The position numbers and the translations under genes are program-made. DNA of 64,000 nt from assembly GCA_005281725.1 (NCBI GenBank), contig SSBO01000001.1, forward strand, positions 252,956 through 316,955, written 5' to 3'. The stretch is from Wuchereria bancrofti. Lineage: Eukaryota; Nematoda; Chromadorea; Rhabditida; Onchocercidae. Positions 35,579-47,420 of this stretch are shown here, one piece after another. Below the pieces are notes generated by a model. The model worked only from the letters and a program-made list of their open reading frames with translations. It made no database searches and was not told where the DNA came from. Within the stretch, counting starts at the first letter, position 1; each line of letters opens with the position of its first letter.

Positions 35579-38500
35579 TTTTTTTTTTTTGTTTCATTCT
35601 CTTCCAGTTTACCATATCGTGAAAAAAAAAGATCACTTTTTTTTCAAATTATTTTTTCATAAAATGGAAAAGAAAAACAAACAGATTTAAAATTAAAAAA
35701 AAAAGCCTTTTTTTTTGTCAAGTACTATAAACAAGAAATTAAAGAACACTTTTGATTAAATTTTGAAACAAAAAGAAAAGAAAAGAAAAAGAGAAGAAAT
35801 AATAATGAATCAATAAATTTTGTGGAAGAAAAAAAAAATTAAAAAACCATTCAAAAATTTGAAAATTTGAAAAAATCATTAGAGAAATTAATGAGATGAC
35901 ATTACAATATTTTTTAAAAAAAAAGAAAAATTGATGATAACATTTTTAAGAAATAAAGAAATATTATTGTTAGTCTGATGGAAATGAATTAAAAGTGTTT
36001 TATCATTTTCTCCTTCACTTTTTCTCTTTCCTTTTCTCTCTCCCTCCCTCTCTCTCTCTCTCTCTGATTAAAAAGAACAACATTTTAAGTTCATTCACTC
36101 ATTCGAAAAGACAGAGAGGGTAATTTTGTACGGAGGGAAAGAAAAATGGGCAAAGGGTTATTCGGGTCATTAATAAGGTACTTTTTTAGTTTGTGATGAC
36201 AATAATGACAGAAGAGAGGAATAAAATGACACATTGAGAAAGGTTTCTTTGATTAAAAAAAAGGGAAAATTTTTAATGATGTTCTCACTTTTCGCTGATA
36301 AATAAAAGAAAAAAAAAGAAAGAGGAAGAGAAAAAGAGAGAGAGAGAGGACTGAAAAGAGATAAAAGAGAATAATTTTATTAAAAATGTTTGAGTATTTA
36401 CTAGTAAATAAAATCGTGGATAAAATAAATACCTTATAATAAAAGTAAAGTAAAGTAAGAATTTTGTAATATGAGAAGTAAAAACTTTCTAATAAGCTTA
36501 GTAGCAATTTATGAAATAAGCCAAGCAACGAGTAGTGTAATAAACAAAAATAATTGATTAGTGACTTTAAAAAAAAGAAAAAAAAACAAATTAAAAGTCT
36601 TGTAATAAGCTTTTGTTGTAAAAAATTTAAAAAAAAGAAAAAAAACTTTTCGAAATTTCGTTTTTCTTTACTGCTAATTTTCAATTATAATATGAAACTT
36701 ATTATTAGCTTACAGAAAATGAAATAGCAAATAAAACGAAAATTAATAATAATAAAATGACTAGCAATAGATTCAATAGAAATATGTGATTACTTAATTA
36801 ACTGATTAATTGTTAAATTAATTTAAAAACGATTAAATTAATCTGATTAGACGGATTAAGAACATATTTAATTTCAATTAAAAATAATCAAATCAATTAA
36901 AAACAACAGAATTAATTTAATACAAATTAATTAAGAAATTATTTAATTGCATTTAAAAATAGCTGAATTAATCTATTTAATTAAAAATTTATTTAATTTC
37001 AATGAAAACAATTGATTATCGATAAAATTGCAGTAAACTAACATGGAAAAAATTGGAAAAAAAAGTTTCAATTAAAAAAAAAAAGACAGCTGAAAAATAT
37101 AATACTATTTGATGTAAAAAATATTAGAATTATGGTTGCTCATTTAATTTGTTTAGAAATGTGTAATATATTTAAGAAATAATTAAAAATGAAAAATAAA
37201 ACGAAAAAGAAGAGAAAAAGAAAAGTATTATTCCCACACGGAATGAATTGGTTAAAGTTAGAAAATAACTTCTAAGATTTATAAATGTAATATATTCAAT
37301 CATTTTAATCTTTCAATTTTCGTTTCTGTTTTTTTTTTTTTTATTTTTTTCATTTTTTTTTTTTTGAAAAAAAGTAATGCAATTTCTTTTTGCTATTATT
37401 TTTACAGTATATGAATTGATGATTTATGGAATATTTTTATGCTTTCTTTCTTTTCTTTTTTTTTAAGGAATAGAAATAAAATTATTGATAGCTAACTTAT
37501 TCTAATTTATATATTTTTAAGTGTTGAAAAAAATTTGCATTCATATTATGAAAGTTTGGAAAAAAAATTCTTTTGAAATTTAAACTATAAATTAGGTTAT
37601 AATTTGCTGTACAATTATATGTTTTATGAACAAATTTAAATTTACTATTTATTATTTTATAGTTGCTTAAATATGTAATTTTTAGATATGTAAATAATTT
37701 TAAATATTTTAAATTAATATAACTTATACAATTATTCTTTTTATTATGCGTTATTAATTTATGATTTTCAAAAGAAAAAGCATAAATGTTCTTTTGCAAG
37801 TAAATTTAAATAAATGAAATAAATAAATGGCTAATATTGTTTATTTTTCCTTTAAAAAAAAGTGATTAACAATAGTAATAACAATTAAAACAAAAACGAA
37901 ACTTTTTTAAAGCAGAAATTTTATTTTTCTGATTATATTTTCAAAAAAAAGAAGAAATTGGTTGAAAATTTTGAAAACTAATTAATACGATGCGATTGAA
38001 TAGGAAAACGAGAATAAAAGCAATTATTATTTGTAATTTAAAAAATGAAACATTTCAAATATAATTAAGTAAATTTATAAATGATACATTAAAAAAAATT
38101 TTTTTAGCAATTTTACATTTTCACTAGTAATTTTTTTTTCGCTTTTTTGTACACTTCATTTGCATAAGAAAATATTTTTTAAATTTTAGTGATAAGTGAA
38201 ACTTTAAAAAAGCATAAATTGAATTTGTCATTTGAAAATTTTACATAATACAATTTCACAATTCAATTAATAGAAATATTAAATATTATTATACCATATG
38301 AATATTAATTATTATATCAAATTGTATATAAATGAATGAAATTTGAAGGAAGAATGAGAAAATGATCGAATAGATTTATAATAATGAAAATTTTATTAAG
38401 AAAAACATAAAAACAAAGTTATAATACTTCAAAGCATTTACTTTTCGATAATACTAAGATGAACTTTTAAACTTTAAATTATTTCTTGATTTTTGCAAAA

Positions 38501-41500
38501 TAATCTTTATATCATATCTTTTAACTTCTACAAATTTGAAAATTACTAAAAAATTTCAACTTCTTGAATTATAATTACATTTTTGTAAGTTTTAACATTA
38601 TTTAATTATGGCTTAATTGAATGTTTCATTTCTATATGAATTATAATAAGAAATGCTATTAAATAATTTTTTATAGTATTACAAAAATGATCAATAAATA
38701 ATTCTTAAACATAGAAAAAGAATTTGTAAATATCAATTAAAAAAAAAAGATGCAAACATTTGTAAATATGTAAACATTAGAAAAAAAATTTCTAAAAATT
38801 ATATATGCGAAAATAATTTGAGCAATAAATGAAATATAATTTGAAATAAATCAAGAAATTTTTAACAAATTTCAAATTTCATTATAAATTAAACAAAATA
38901 ATTTACTTTCCAATTGCTCAATTAATATATGAATCATTTTCAAAAACTAATACAATGAAATAAAATTGTTCAAAATGTAAAATAATTTTAATTACGTTAA
39001 CATTTATGAAAAGAAAATTTCATTTTCTAAACCTACAAATATCTCATCAATACCAACAATCAATCTATTTGCTAATAAATGTTTAGCATTAAAACTGACT
39101 ACATTTGCTGTTTCATAAAGTAATATTTATTTGTTTACTCATTCTTTCCATTCTATTATTCTCATATTATAATTGCAATTCTTATTTACTACAACTAATC
39201 TTCAAAGCTTTCCCTTTTCTCTCTCTCTCTCTATCTTTTTATTTCTCCCTCTCTCTCTCTGTCTTTCTCTCTTCATTTTTATGATAAATTTAATCTATCA
39301 TATTGTTTTATACTATTTAATATTGCAAAAAGAAACAGAAAGAATAAAAATTTAATTTGATGAAGGGAAAAAAAAAAGAGGAAAAACAAATTATTGTAAA
39401 TATATTTATAAATATTTTTTTTTCTATCCTAAATATTTCGTTTTTTTTTTTTTGATTTCGCTATATTAATTTTAAGAAAATTAGAAAAAAATTTACAATT
39501 ATTAAAAATTGATTGTAAAAATTAGTCTATTATTGATTGATTTGTTTATTATTTATGAAATTATGTAAACAAATACGCTTAAAGCAAAAATTGATTGACA
39601 TTAATCATATTTAATATATGTGAAGTTGATACTCATTTCCGTTTTGTATAACGAAAAAGATTTGTTTATTTATTTCCACAGAATGACATACAGTAATTAA
39701 AATTGGAAATTGATTTTTTGTGTGAATTTCAAATACCATTTATAATTCATTTCTTGATTAAATATCAAATTAATCACTAGAAATTCTTTCCATTTAAATA
39801 AATTTAACATTCATCATTATCTTTTAATATGTAGCAGAAGGCAAATATCAGTGAAAGATTTTTTCGTTTTTTTTTTTTCTGATTCGAGCATTTTCATTTT
39901 ATTTTTTAAATTCAATTTCACATAGAGTAAAAATTGTTAGTATTTTTAGTATGAAATTTGATGAAATTAAACTAAGTGTAATTTAATAGCATAATGATAG
40001 CTAAAGAAGCGTAGTAATGATGAAATTGTATTGAGAATTATTTATGTCAAAATTTTAATAATAATATAAAATAAAAATGAATTAAATCAAATTACATATA
40101 TCACATTGTTATAATAACATTAATCATTTATTCATTATTTCAGTACTAATTATATTGTTATGTTAGTAATAAAAAAATTTTTACAAAAAAAAAAAAAGAT
40201 GAAAATTTAACTAAATAACAACAAATTAAAAAAAACAAAACAAAACAAAGTTTAAAAAAGTGAAATAAAAAGAAGGAAAAGAAATAATAGAAAAAGCATA
40301 GATAGATGAAAATAATCCAAAAAAAATAAAATGAAATTTACTTTAATTTTATTAGAAAAAAAAAATTAAAATATATGAAAGGTTAAAATGGAAGAAAAAA
40401 AAAGCTCTTCTATGTAACCTTCTTTTCAATTATTACTCCAAAAAAAAAAAAAAAAAAAAAATGAAATTCATTTTGATTGAAATCTACTACATTTGTAGTT
40501 AAATTGACATTTCGTTTTTTTTTTTGAAAAAATATTTGCGCAACGGCGCATTTCGTTCTTTTTTTTCTTTTCTTTTTACTTTCTTATTTTTAATGTTAGC
40601 TTTAACACAAAATAAAGTCTTCTGAATGCAATATTAGCATGTCAATGCAATGTTATTGAATGCGACAATTGAGCCAAAAAAAAAAAAAAAAAAAAGTTTT
40701 TATTTGTTCACTTCAATATTTCTCTTCAATTTCTCTTGAGTATTTGCTAATATTTCCGTTTTTCATTTTTATTTTTTCCTTTTTCTAAACTTTTTTTGGG
40801 ATTTTTTTTTTCTTTTCCATTTTGAATAGCACAGCAATTTTGCATGACAAGTTAGTTTTGAAATGATCAAGAATAAAAAAAAAAAAAAAAATTGAACAAA
40901 TAATTAGCACTGAAATAAATTTCTTTTACATGTTAAAAATATATTTGAATTAAAAAAAAGAAAAAAAAGGAAAAATGAAACGTTCGTTTAATTTAAAAAT
41001 ATTTAACATTTAGCTAATGATTACGTTTGAATGGAAAATTTTGCATTATTTTAAAAAGTATTTTAGCTTTTAAATAAACTAAATGTTAACAAAAAGTTTC
41101 AAAATAATGATGCATACGTTAATATTTATAATAGAATTAATTTTTAAAAAAAAAAAAATGAATGCAAGCAGAAAGTTTTTGCGATGACATTATTGATATT
41201 TTAATGATTGAATGTTAGAAAAAGGAAGAAATTTTCAATGCTAAATTAGTTACAGTGTGAAAATTTTCATAATATTTCAAATTTAATTTAAGCAAACTAA
41301 AATGTTATCAAAAACTTTTAAAAGTATTTAATTGATAGATAAGAAACCCTTAAAGATATATTTCAAATCTCACAAATTTTAGGGCAAAAAATCTTCAAAT
41401 CTTGGACAACAAGCCTTAAATATATATTTTAAATCGGGTAAAATCTTGGGGTAGGAAACCATGCTCAAGGGTAAATAAATGATAAAGTGATAGGCCGAAA

Positions 41501-41809
41501 TATTAAATTATGATGGATTGTCATGATTTTTGACAACAAAAAAGTTCAGAAAGATTGTCCGAAATATTAAATTATGATGGATTGTTATGATTTTTGATAA
41601 CTTAAAGAAAAAAAAAATTCAGAAAATTTAATCTGTATTGTTTGTTTTATTCATTTTCAAAAGTTTTATTTCGTTATTGTTAATTAAATAATCAATGGTG
41701 AAATGATAACAACAGATTTGTTTTTTTTTTTATTTTAAAATATTCAAAAATAAACATATAAAAACCAAAAAAAAAAAGCATAGTAAATATCACATAAAAT
41801 AAATCGTTA
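35579..41809. other. AT-rich desert right of the gap; no gene recognised
   Basis: The sequence is made of A/T homopolymers, ATTAATTTAAT-like strings (36790-37000) and CT tracts (36035-36065, 39215-39270). A 64-bp-period direct duplication is at about 41495-41622 (shared CCGAAATATTAAATTATGAT). A small hairpin, TGCGCAACGGCGCA, lies at 40537-40550. ORFs are Lys/Asn/Phe/Ile-rich and unsupported. Confidence 0.65.
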
Positions 41810-44315
41810 TCATAAATAATTAAAATATAATAAAATGATAAGCAAAATAGGAAATATATGACAATAAATTTTGGCACTTAAATTTAATGTTTGAATATTT
41901 GACGATGATGTGTGACTGATATTTGATGGTAACCTGGTTATACCGGATGAAATTGTATTCGGATTACACATATTTGATCCAGGTATCCTCCATTTACGTA
42001 ATTTATATGGATGACCATCTGCAGGAAGAAAATATGCTATTAATTAATTAGTGAGTAATTAGTAAATTTGTGCATAATATGAAAATTTAATTGGATATTT
42101 CAAAATCCTTTGGCAATTTGTTGTTAAAGTTGTAATAATCGAATTTTATTATTTGCAGGGGTAAACATAAAAACTCATTGATTGATTGATTGATTGGTTG
42201 ATTAATTGATCGATTGATTAATGATTGATGAACATTATTAACTTACATGAATTAACTTTTCCAAATAAAAGTACCGATGTATTCCTTCTTGGACGTTCCA
42301 TTTCAAAACTGCAAGATGAAAAATTAGCAAAAAATGCTCGATAAAATGTTTATTATTAATTTCATAAATAGCATATTCATTTCTCTAATATTATTATCAT
42401 AATTTTTTAATAAAAATCAAATTTTATGCATTTGAAAAAGAGGACGAAATAATCTGAAAATAAAATTTTAAAAGGTAAAAATTTATATAATCAAAATAAT
42501 TTAAACTAAATCAAATTGCTAAAAGGAAGAAAAGAAAAAAACTTAAATTTTTTATTTAACAAAAAAAAGAGTTTATATATGTTATAAACAATTTATATTA
42601 AAATGTAAAATTAAGTAAATTAAAAAAGAATAAAAATTATTATTATTTATAAAAAATAATTTACCGACAAAAAGTTCGCACACCATCGTTAATTGTTTTT
42701 AATCGTTTGCTATGCGGTCGACCAAATATATTTGGGAGACCCCGGTCACCGGTTATATAATAATCATTCATCGATGAAATATTTTTTGTTGAAATACATA
42801 ATACTGCACGCTTTTCACTCTAATTAATAAATTAATTTTATAAATTATTTTTATTTTAGAGCAAAATAAAAATTTTTACAATAGTGAATTAAATTAAATT
42901 ATATATTATAAAATTTTAATAATCAAATATATGAAGATAAATGGAGTAGTAGTAGAAGTAATGGTAGTAGGGTAAATATAAAACAAATAAATAATATGAA
43001 AAGGTTAGAGGTCAATATTGCAAAAATTAAATTGGTATAAAATAGATTAATATGAAAATTGGTATAAAGTGAAATTCTCCATTAAGTTAAATGTGAAATT
43101 CTGCATTAAACTTAATGATTCATCAATAATCGTTTTATTGATAATCAATTTTTCTATTTGGTAATTATCATTTAATCTTGTCCTCTAATTTTATAATCAC
43201 TAAATTATCATATTTTAATCAGCAATTTCCCTTCTTGCACTTATATCTTTTTTTTTAAAATTAAATAACAATATTTAAATACATATATATGTCATATGTC
43301 ACATGTCATAAATATAGTAATCCGAAGAATTTTCATCAAATTAAAATTAATTAAAATAAATTTGCATACTTCAGTTAAGCCAAATGATGCAGCACGACCG
43401 TAATGTGTCGCTTCAACAATCATCGATTTCTTATAACAACGCCATTTTAATGAAAAATGACATGTCTCACCGAATAAACATTGTTGATTACCAATTTTGA
43501 AACAACCATATGAGGTACCACAACCTTGTTTTGATACTAAAATTATTGTTAAAATTCTAAAATTAACCATTTTCTAATAAATAATTAAAATTTCCGTTTT
43601 CTTTTCTTTTGTATTCTCTAATAATATCAAATTAAATATGTTTTTTTTTCTCTCAAAAATATCAATATTTCAGGATAACATAATATAAAACAAATATTAA
43701 GCTTATTAAATATAATTATTTAAAATATGAATTCAAACAGATATTAAATATTTGAATATATATGGAGTTAGTGCAATCGAATGATAATTTAATCAAAAAA
43801 AAAAAAAAAATAATGAAAAAAGATTAAAAGTTGAAATTATATTCCCATCCTTCTTTTTTCAGGCGTCCTTGACAAAAAAAAAAAATGTGAAAATATAAAT
43901 TTCAAAAAGAGAAATGTAACTTTTAGAGGGAAGAGAGAAGAACAAAAAAAAAAGAGAATTAAATAATTTAAAACAAACATTGAGTTGAATTAGAAACTGG
44001 TGAAAGCAATGTTGATCGAATGTGATACAATTGTTTAGAATGTATGATACTTGCTAAGAAGATAATTGCGCCCGATGGAACATTTGGTGGTTGCCATCTT
44101 AGCTTGGAATGTCGCCTGGATACGGTACCATCATTAATTATAGCACTTCCTGTAAAAAAAAAATATCATTTCCAGGTATATTATTAATTTAAATAAAAAT
44201 TTTCACAATAATAAGTTAAAATTTTTTTTCTTTGACATATCTATTTATTAACCAATTTATACGTTTATAATAGAAATTGTATGATAATAATAATAATAGT
44301 AATAATAATAATAAC

Positions 44316-44364
<49 letters not shown>

Positions 44365-45560
44365 GTAATAATAATAATAACAACAATAATAATGATAATA
44401 ATGATAATAATAATAATAAAATCGTTTATTCATTGTAACATATCAAAATAGAACAGTATTAAATAACAAAATTTATCAATTACGTGTTATCAAGTTATTA
44501 AGTTAAAGTTTGATTTTCCTCACATTTTAGTCACCAAGTTATTAAGTTAAAATTGAAAGGAAAAAAAGCATTAAAGTAGAAAAATATAAATGAATAAACA
44601 ATTAATAGATTAAATGATAAAGTATAAATTTTTACAATAAAATGAATAAAATGAGGCGAAAAGTTGAAACTGTCAAAAAATATTAATCAAATGATTGCAT
44701 TTTAACTAACCATAATTACCACTACAGTTGACAAGTTTGAAATAGTTAGGAATTGGTGAGACGAAATGTCCTACTTGAGCTGTTGGATTGATAATTGAAC
44801 GTGCTTGTATTTGTGCTCGTTCAAATGGGCCACCTTCTACCCGTACTATAAATAATTTTTTTGTTTTGATTAAATATACTTTTTAAAAAAATAAATAGTA
44901 AAAATTAAAAAGAAAAAGATATCATATTAATTATATCTTATTCGAATTTATTGTATATAAATGTTAAAATTTCAAATGTTTGTAATGAAAAATACAATTA
45001 ATTATACAATTAAAATACATTTCAAATTTTCAAATTTCAATCGTTCCCTTTTTTTCAAAGAAAAAAAACGAAAGATAATTTAAAATAATTCATGTAATTA
45101 AGAATCAATTCTAAAATTACAAATAAATTAGATGAAATGATTAGTATTGCTAAGAAAAAAAAAATTTTTTTTTTCTCTAGGTAAATGAAAAATTTTTACA
45201 AATTACTTCACATTTCTTATTCTAATAAATAAATAATTTTTGTAAAAAATTTGTTTTTGTTTTTTACAAATAAATTTTAAAATAAAAAAATTGAAACAAA
45301 AAAGTTAAAGAAAAAAAAATTAAACCTTGTAAAATTTTCCTATTTTCTGCATCATATTCAAATGTTTCACGATCATTGCTATCAAAAATGCGTATTTTAA
45401 AAATATTTTGTTTCATTGGTGAAATAATATTTTGATTATAAATTGGTATCATTAAATCACATGCTGGATCAGTGATAGTAAAATCAATTTGTTTCATTAT
45501 TCCATTTAATGCTAATAATTGAATTATTAACATTATCAACAATATTGCTGTTATATGCAT
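41810..45560 (-). CDS. Secreted or surface Reeler-DOMON domain protein
   Basis: Seven minus-strand exons (45560-45326, 44845-44711, 44149-43979, 43536-43370, 42819-42665, 42308-42247, 42018-41810) join in phase to give 377 residues. A hydrophobic signal peptide begins at residue 1 (MHITAILLIMLIIQLLALNG). Residues about 30-175 are a Reeler domain: the CDLMIP start, VEGGPFERAQIQAR, CSGNYGSAI, and the diagnostic W-x-P-P...GAIIFLASI (142-155). Residues about 185-305 are a DOMON domain: GCGTSYGCF, HFSLKW, HYGRAASFGL, and the closing CRFEMERPR block. DOMON domains bind haem or sugars. Reeler-DOMON pairs are known from FRRS1-type ferric-reductase relatives, but here no cytochrome b561 follows. A Ser/Thr/Asn-rich linker leads to a hydrophobic end (about 358-377, IFPILLIILLYF), so the protein is probably GPI-anchored or single-span. 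The weakest junction is exon 3 to 4 (donor AAT|GTTTGT). If it is wrong, the two domains would be separate genes, but the phase match argues for one. Confidence 0.8.
44282..44420. repeat. AAT trinucleotide array in intron 2 of the Reeler-DOMON gene
   Basis: About 45 triplets, mostly AAT with GAT, AGT and AAC interruptions, lie inside the intron between exons 2 and 3. Confidence 0.95.
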
Positions 45561-47179
45561 TTTCCTTCCTTTCTTTTTTTTTGTTTACACTAATTAGTAG
45601 TAATTAGCTTTGAAATAATCAATAATTTCTTAGCTTTCAGCAAATTTTTTTTTTTTTTTTGCAATAGCAAAATAACAGATGAATATGTAACAGAGGAATA
45701 AATAAAAATAATTATTAGTTAATAAATTTTGTAATATTTTTATTATTACATTTAATAAATTATTTGATATGATAAAAATATTTCACTCATTTATTCATTT
45801 CCTAATATTAAAAAAAATAAAGATTAATTTTAATTTTTTTTTTTTCAATTAATCACAAATTTTTTTTTTGTTTTTTCCTCCGTAGGATAGAATAGAGTAG
45901 AACAGAAATGAATGGCAAATTGTAGTAATAATTAAAAATAATTTGAAATAAATTTTGCATTGAATATTCCAGTTTTAATCTATCACAGATGAAAATTGCA
46001 TAGTAATATGAATGAAAGAAATTATTAGTTCAAATATATTTTTGACTAATTAACAAGGAATAATCGTTGACGAACAGTAAATTGGAAAATATTGTCGATT
46101 GTTATTGCATTCTAATCTGAAAATAAACAAATTAACAAATCAACAATTAATTAATAATTAACTTTTTAATAGACAAAGAATTAAATTCAATTAATTAACG
46201 CTAATTTTGCAAATGCGTTGATAAGATAAAGCATAAATTGAAGCGATAAATGGGACAATAATTCATATTAGAATTTATATTAATTATCAAACGGTTTATT
46301 TTAAATTTAAATGAAAATAAATTTTAAATTGTAAATAATTTCATCATAATACTAATGATAAAGAAATATGATAAATAAAGCGTATAATGTGATAAGCTTA
46401 TGATATGAGCAAATAAAAATTAAAATTTATTGAAAAATGTGATTTAAAAAAACGACAAGCAAAATGTGATAAATTTGATAGGCGCAAAAAGTCAAACAAT
46501 AAAGAATTAATGTTAGCAAAAATTGATTGAAATAATAAAAATTATTATTTACTTATTGATAAATTAACTAGTAATTATTTACGTTAAGTTTTAAAAGAAG
46601 AGAAGAAGTTGAAAATTTATTAAATTCAAACATTTTAATACTATTTTTGAATGAAATGGAATTTTGTTAGTAGAATTTTTACAAATATATTTTGCAATTT
46701 TATGCATAAAAATGACAGCAGTTGAAAAATTTTGTGTAATTTTTTTGAAATTTCAACATAATAAACGACATAATAATGACAATAATTTATAAAAAACTTT
46801 CAATGAGTAAATTTTTCTTTTTTTTTTTTTGCTTTTCAAAATTTGACAATTGGATTGATAAAGGCTTCCAATAATATATAATTTTATAAGTATACAAATA
46901 AATAAACTTTGTGAAAGTACTAAGTCCCTTAAATTTAATCACATGAGTAAACATAATAATGACTAAAAGTAAATAAATCAAAGTTTAAATTTCAACTTTA
47001 ATTAGTAATCAGTGGTGGGAAAAAAATAAAACACAGAGATAAATAACGCTTAAAGTTTTATGTTAAATTGTTTACAAAGCTTGAATAAAATGAATTGATA
47101 AAATTAAATTAAGAGAGATAAGTGTTAAAGGAATATTTCAATGAATTAGTCCTAATGAGGATGATATTTTACTAAAAGT
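45561..47179. other. 5' flank of the Reeler-DOMON gene
   Basis: AT-rich sequence with poly-A/T tracts. No TTTCAG-type acceptor directly precedes the ATG, so there is no evidence for trans-splicing at the start. No gene is seen. Confidence 0.6.
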
Positions 47180-47266
47180 TTAATTAATGGCATAATGCGG
47201 AAATGGGGAAAAGCCGCCACCACTAATATGTTGTGATGGTTGCAGTAGAACATTGCAACGACAATT
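47180..47266 (-). CDS. Possible terminal coding exon of an unknown minus-strand gene
   Basis: A pocket of normal base composition inside the AT desert reads on the minus strand after acceptor CTGTTAG as 28 residues and TAA. The peptide contains CRCNVLLQPSQHISGGGFSP and ends FPHYAIN. Composition and the good acceptor favour an exon. No upstream exons were found in the AT-rich DNA to the right, where introns would need to be long. The opposite strand also reads a short open segment (GEKPPPLICCDGCSRTLQRQ) ending before TAA, so strand is not certain. Function unknown. Confidence 0.3.
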   Translation of the reverse strand, partial: NCRCNVLLQPSQHISGGGFSPFPHYAIN

Positions 47267-47394
47267 CTAACAGGTGCTTTTACAACAATTTCAAATCATT
47301 GATATTATTCGTTCGAGTTGCAAAAGTAGTTGCAAACAATTTTGCTATAAATGCTAAAATTTATATTATCAAAGAAATATTAATTCATTTGATA

Positions 47395-47420
47395 TTTTTG
47401 CATGCATATGCATGCAAAAA
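47395..47420. repeat. 26-bp perfect palindrome built on GCATGC
   Basis: The left half is TTTTTGCATGCAT and the right half is its exact complement. It contains two GCATGC sites around ATAT. A further TGCATGC follows at 47426-47432. It can form a cruciform or hairpin. Confidence 0.95.

Noticed and set aside
34563..35636. 357-residue ORF
   Set aside because: Almost all of it is the N gap.
43292..43570. Stand-alone 92-residue ORF starting MVNFRILTII
   Set aside because: Its first residues are intronic. The exon begins at the acceptor before the Ser-Lys-Gln-Gly-Cys segment, where phase matches the Reeler exon, so the ATG is not the start.
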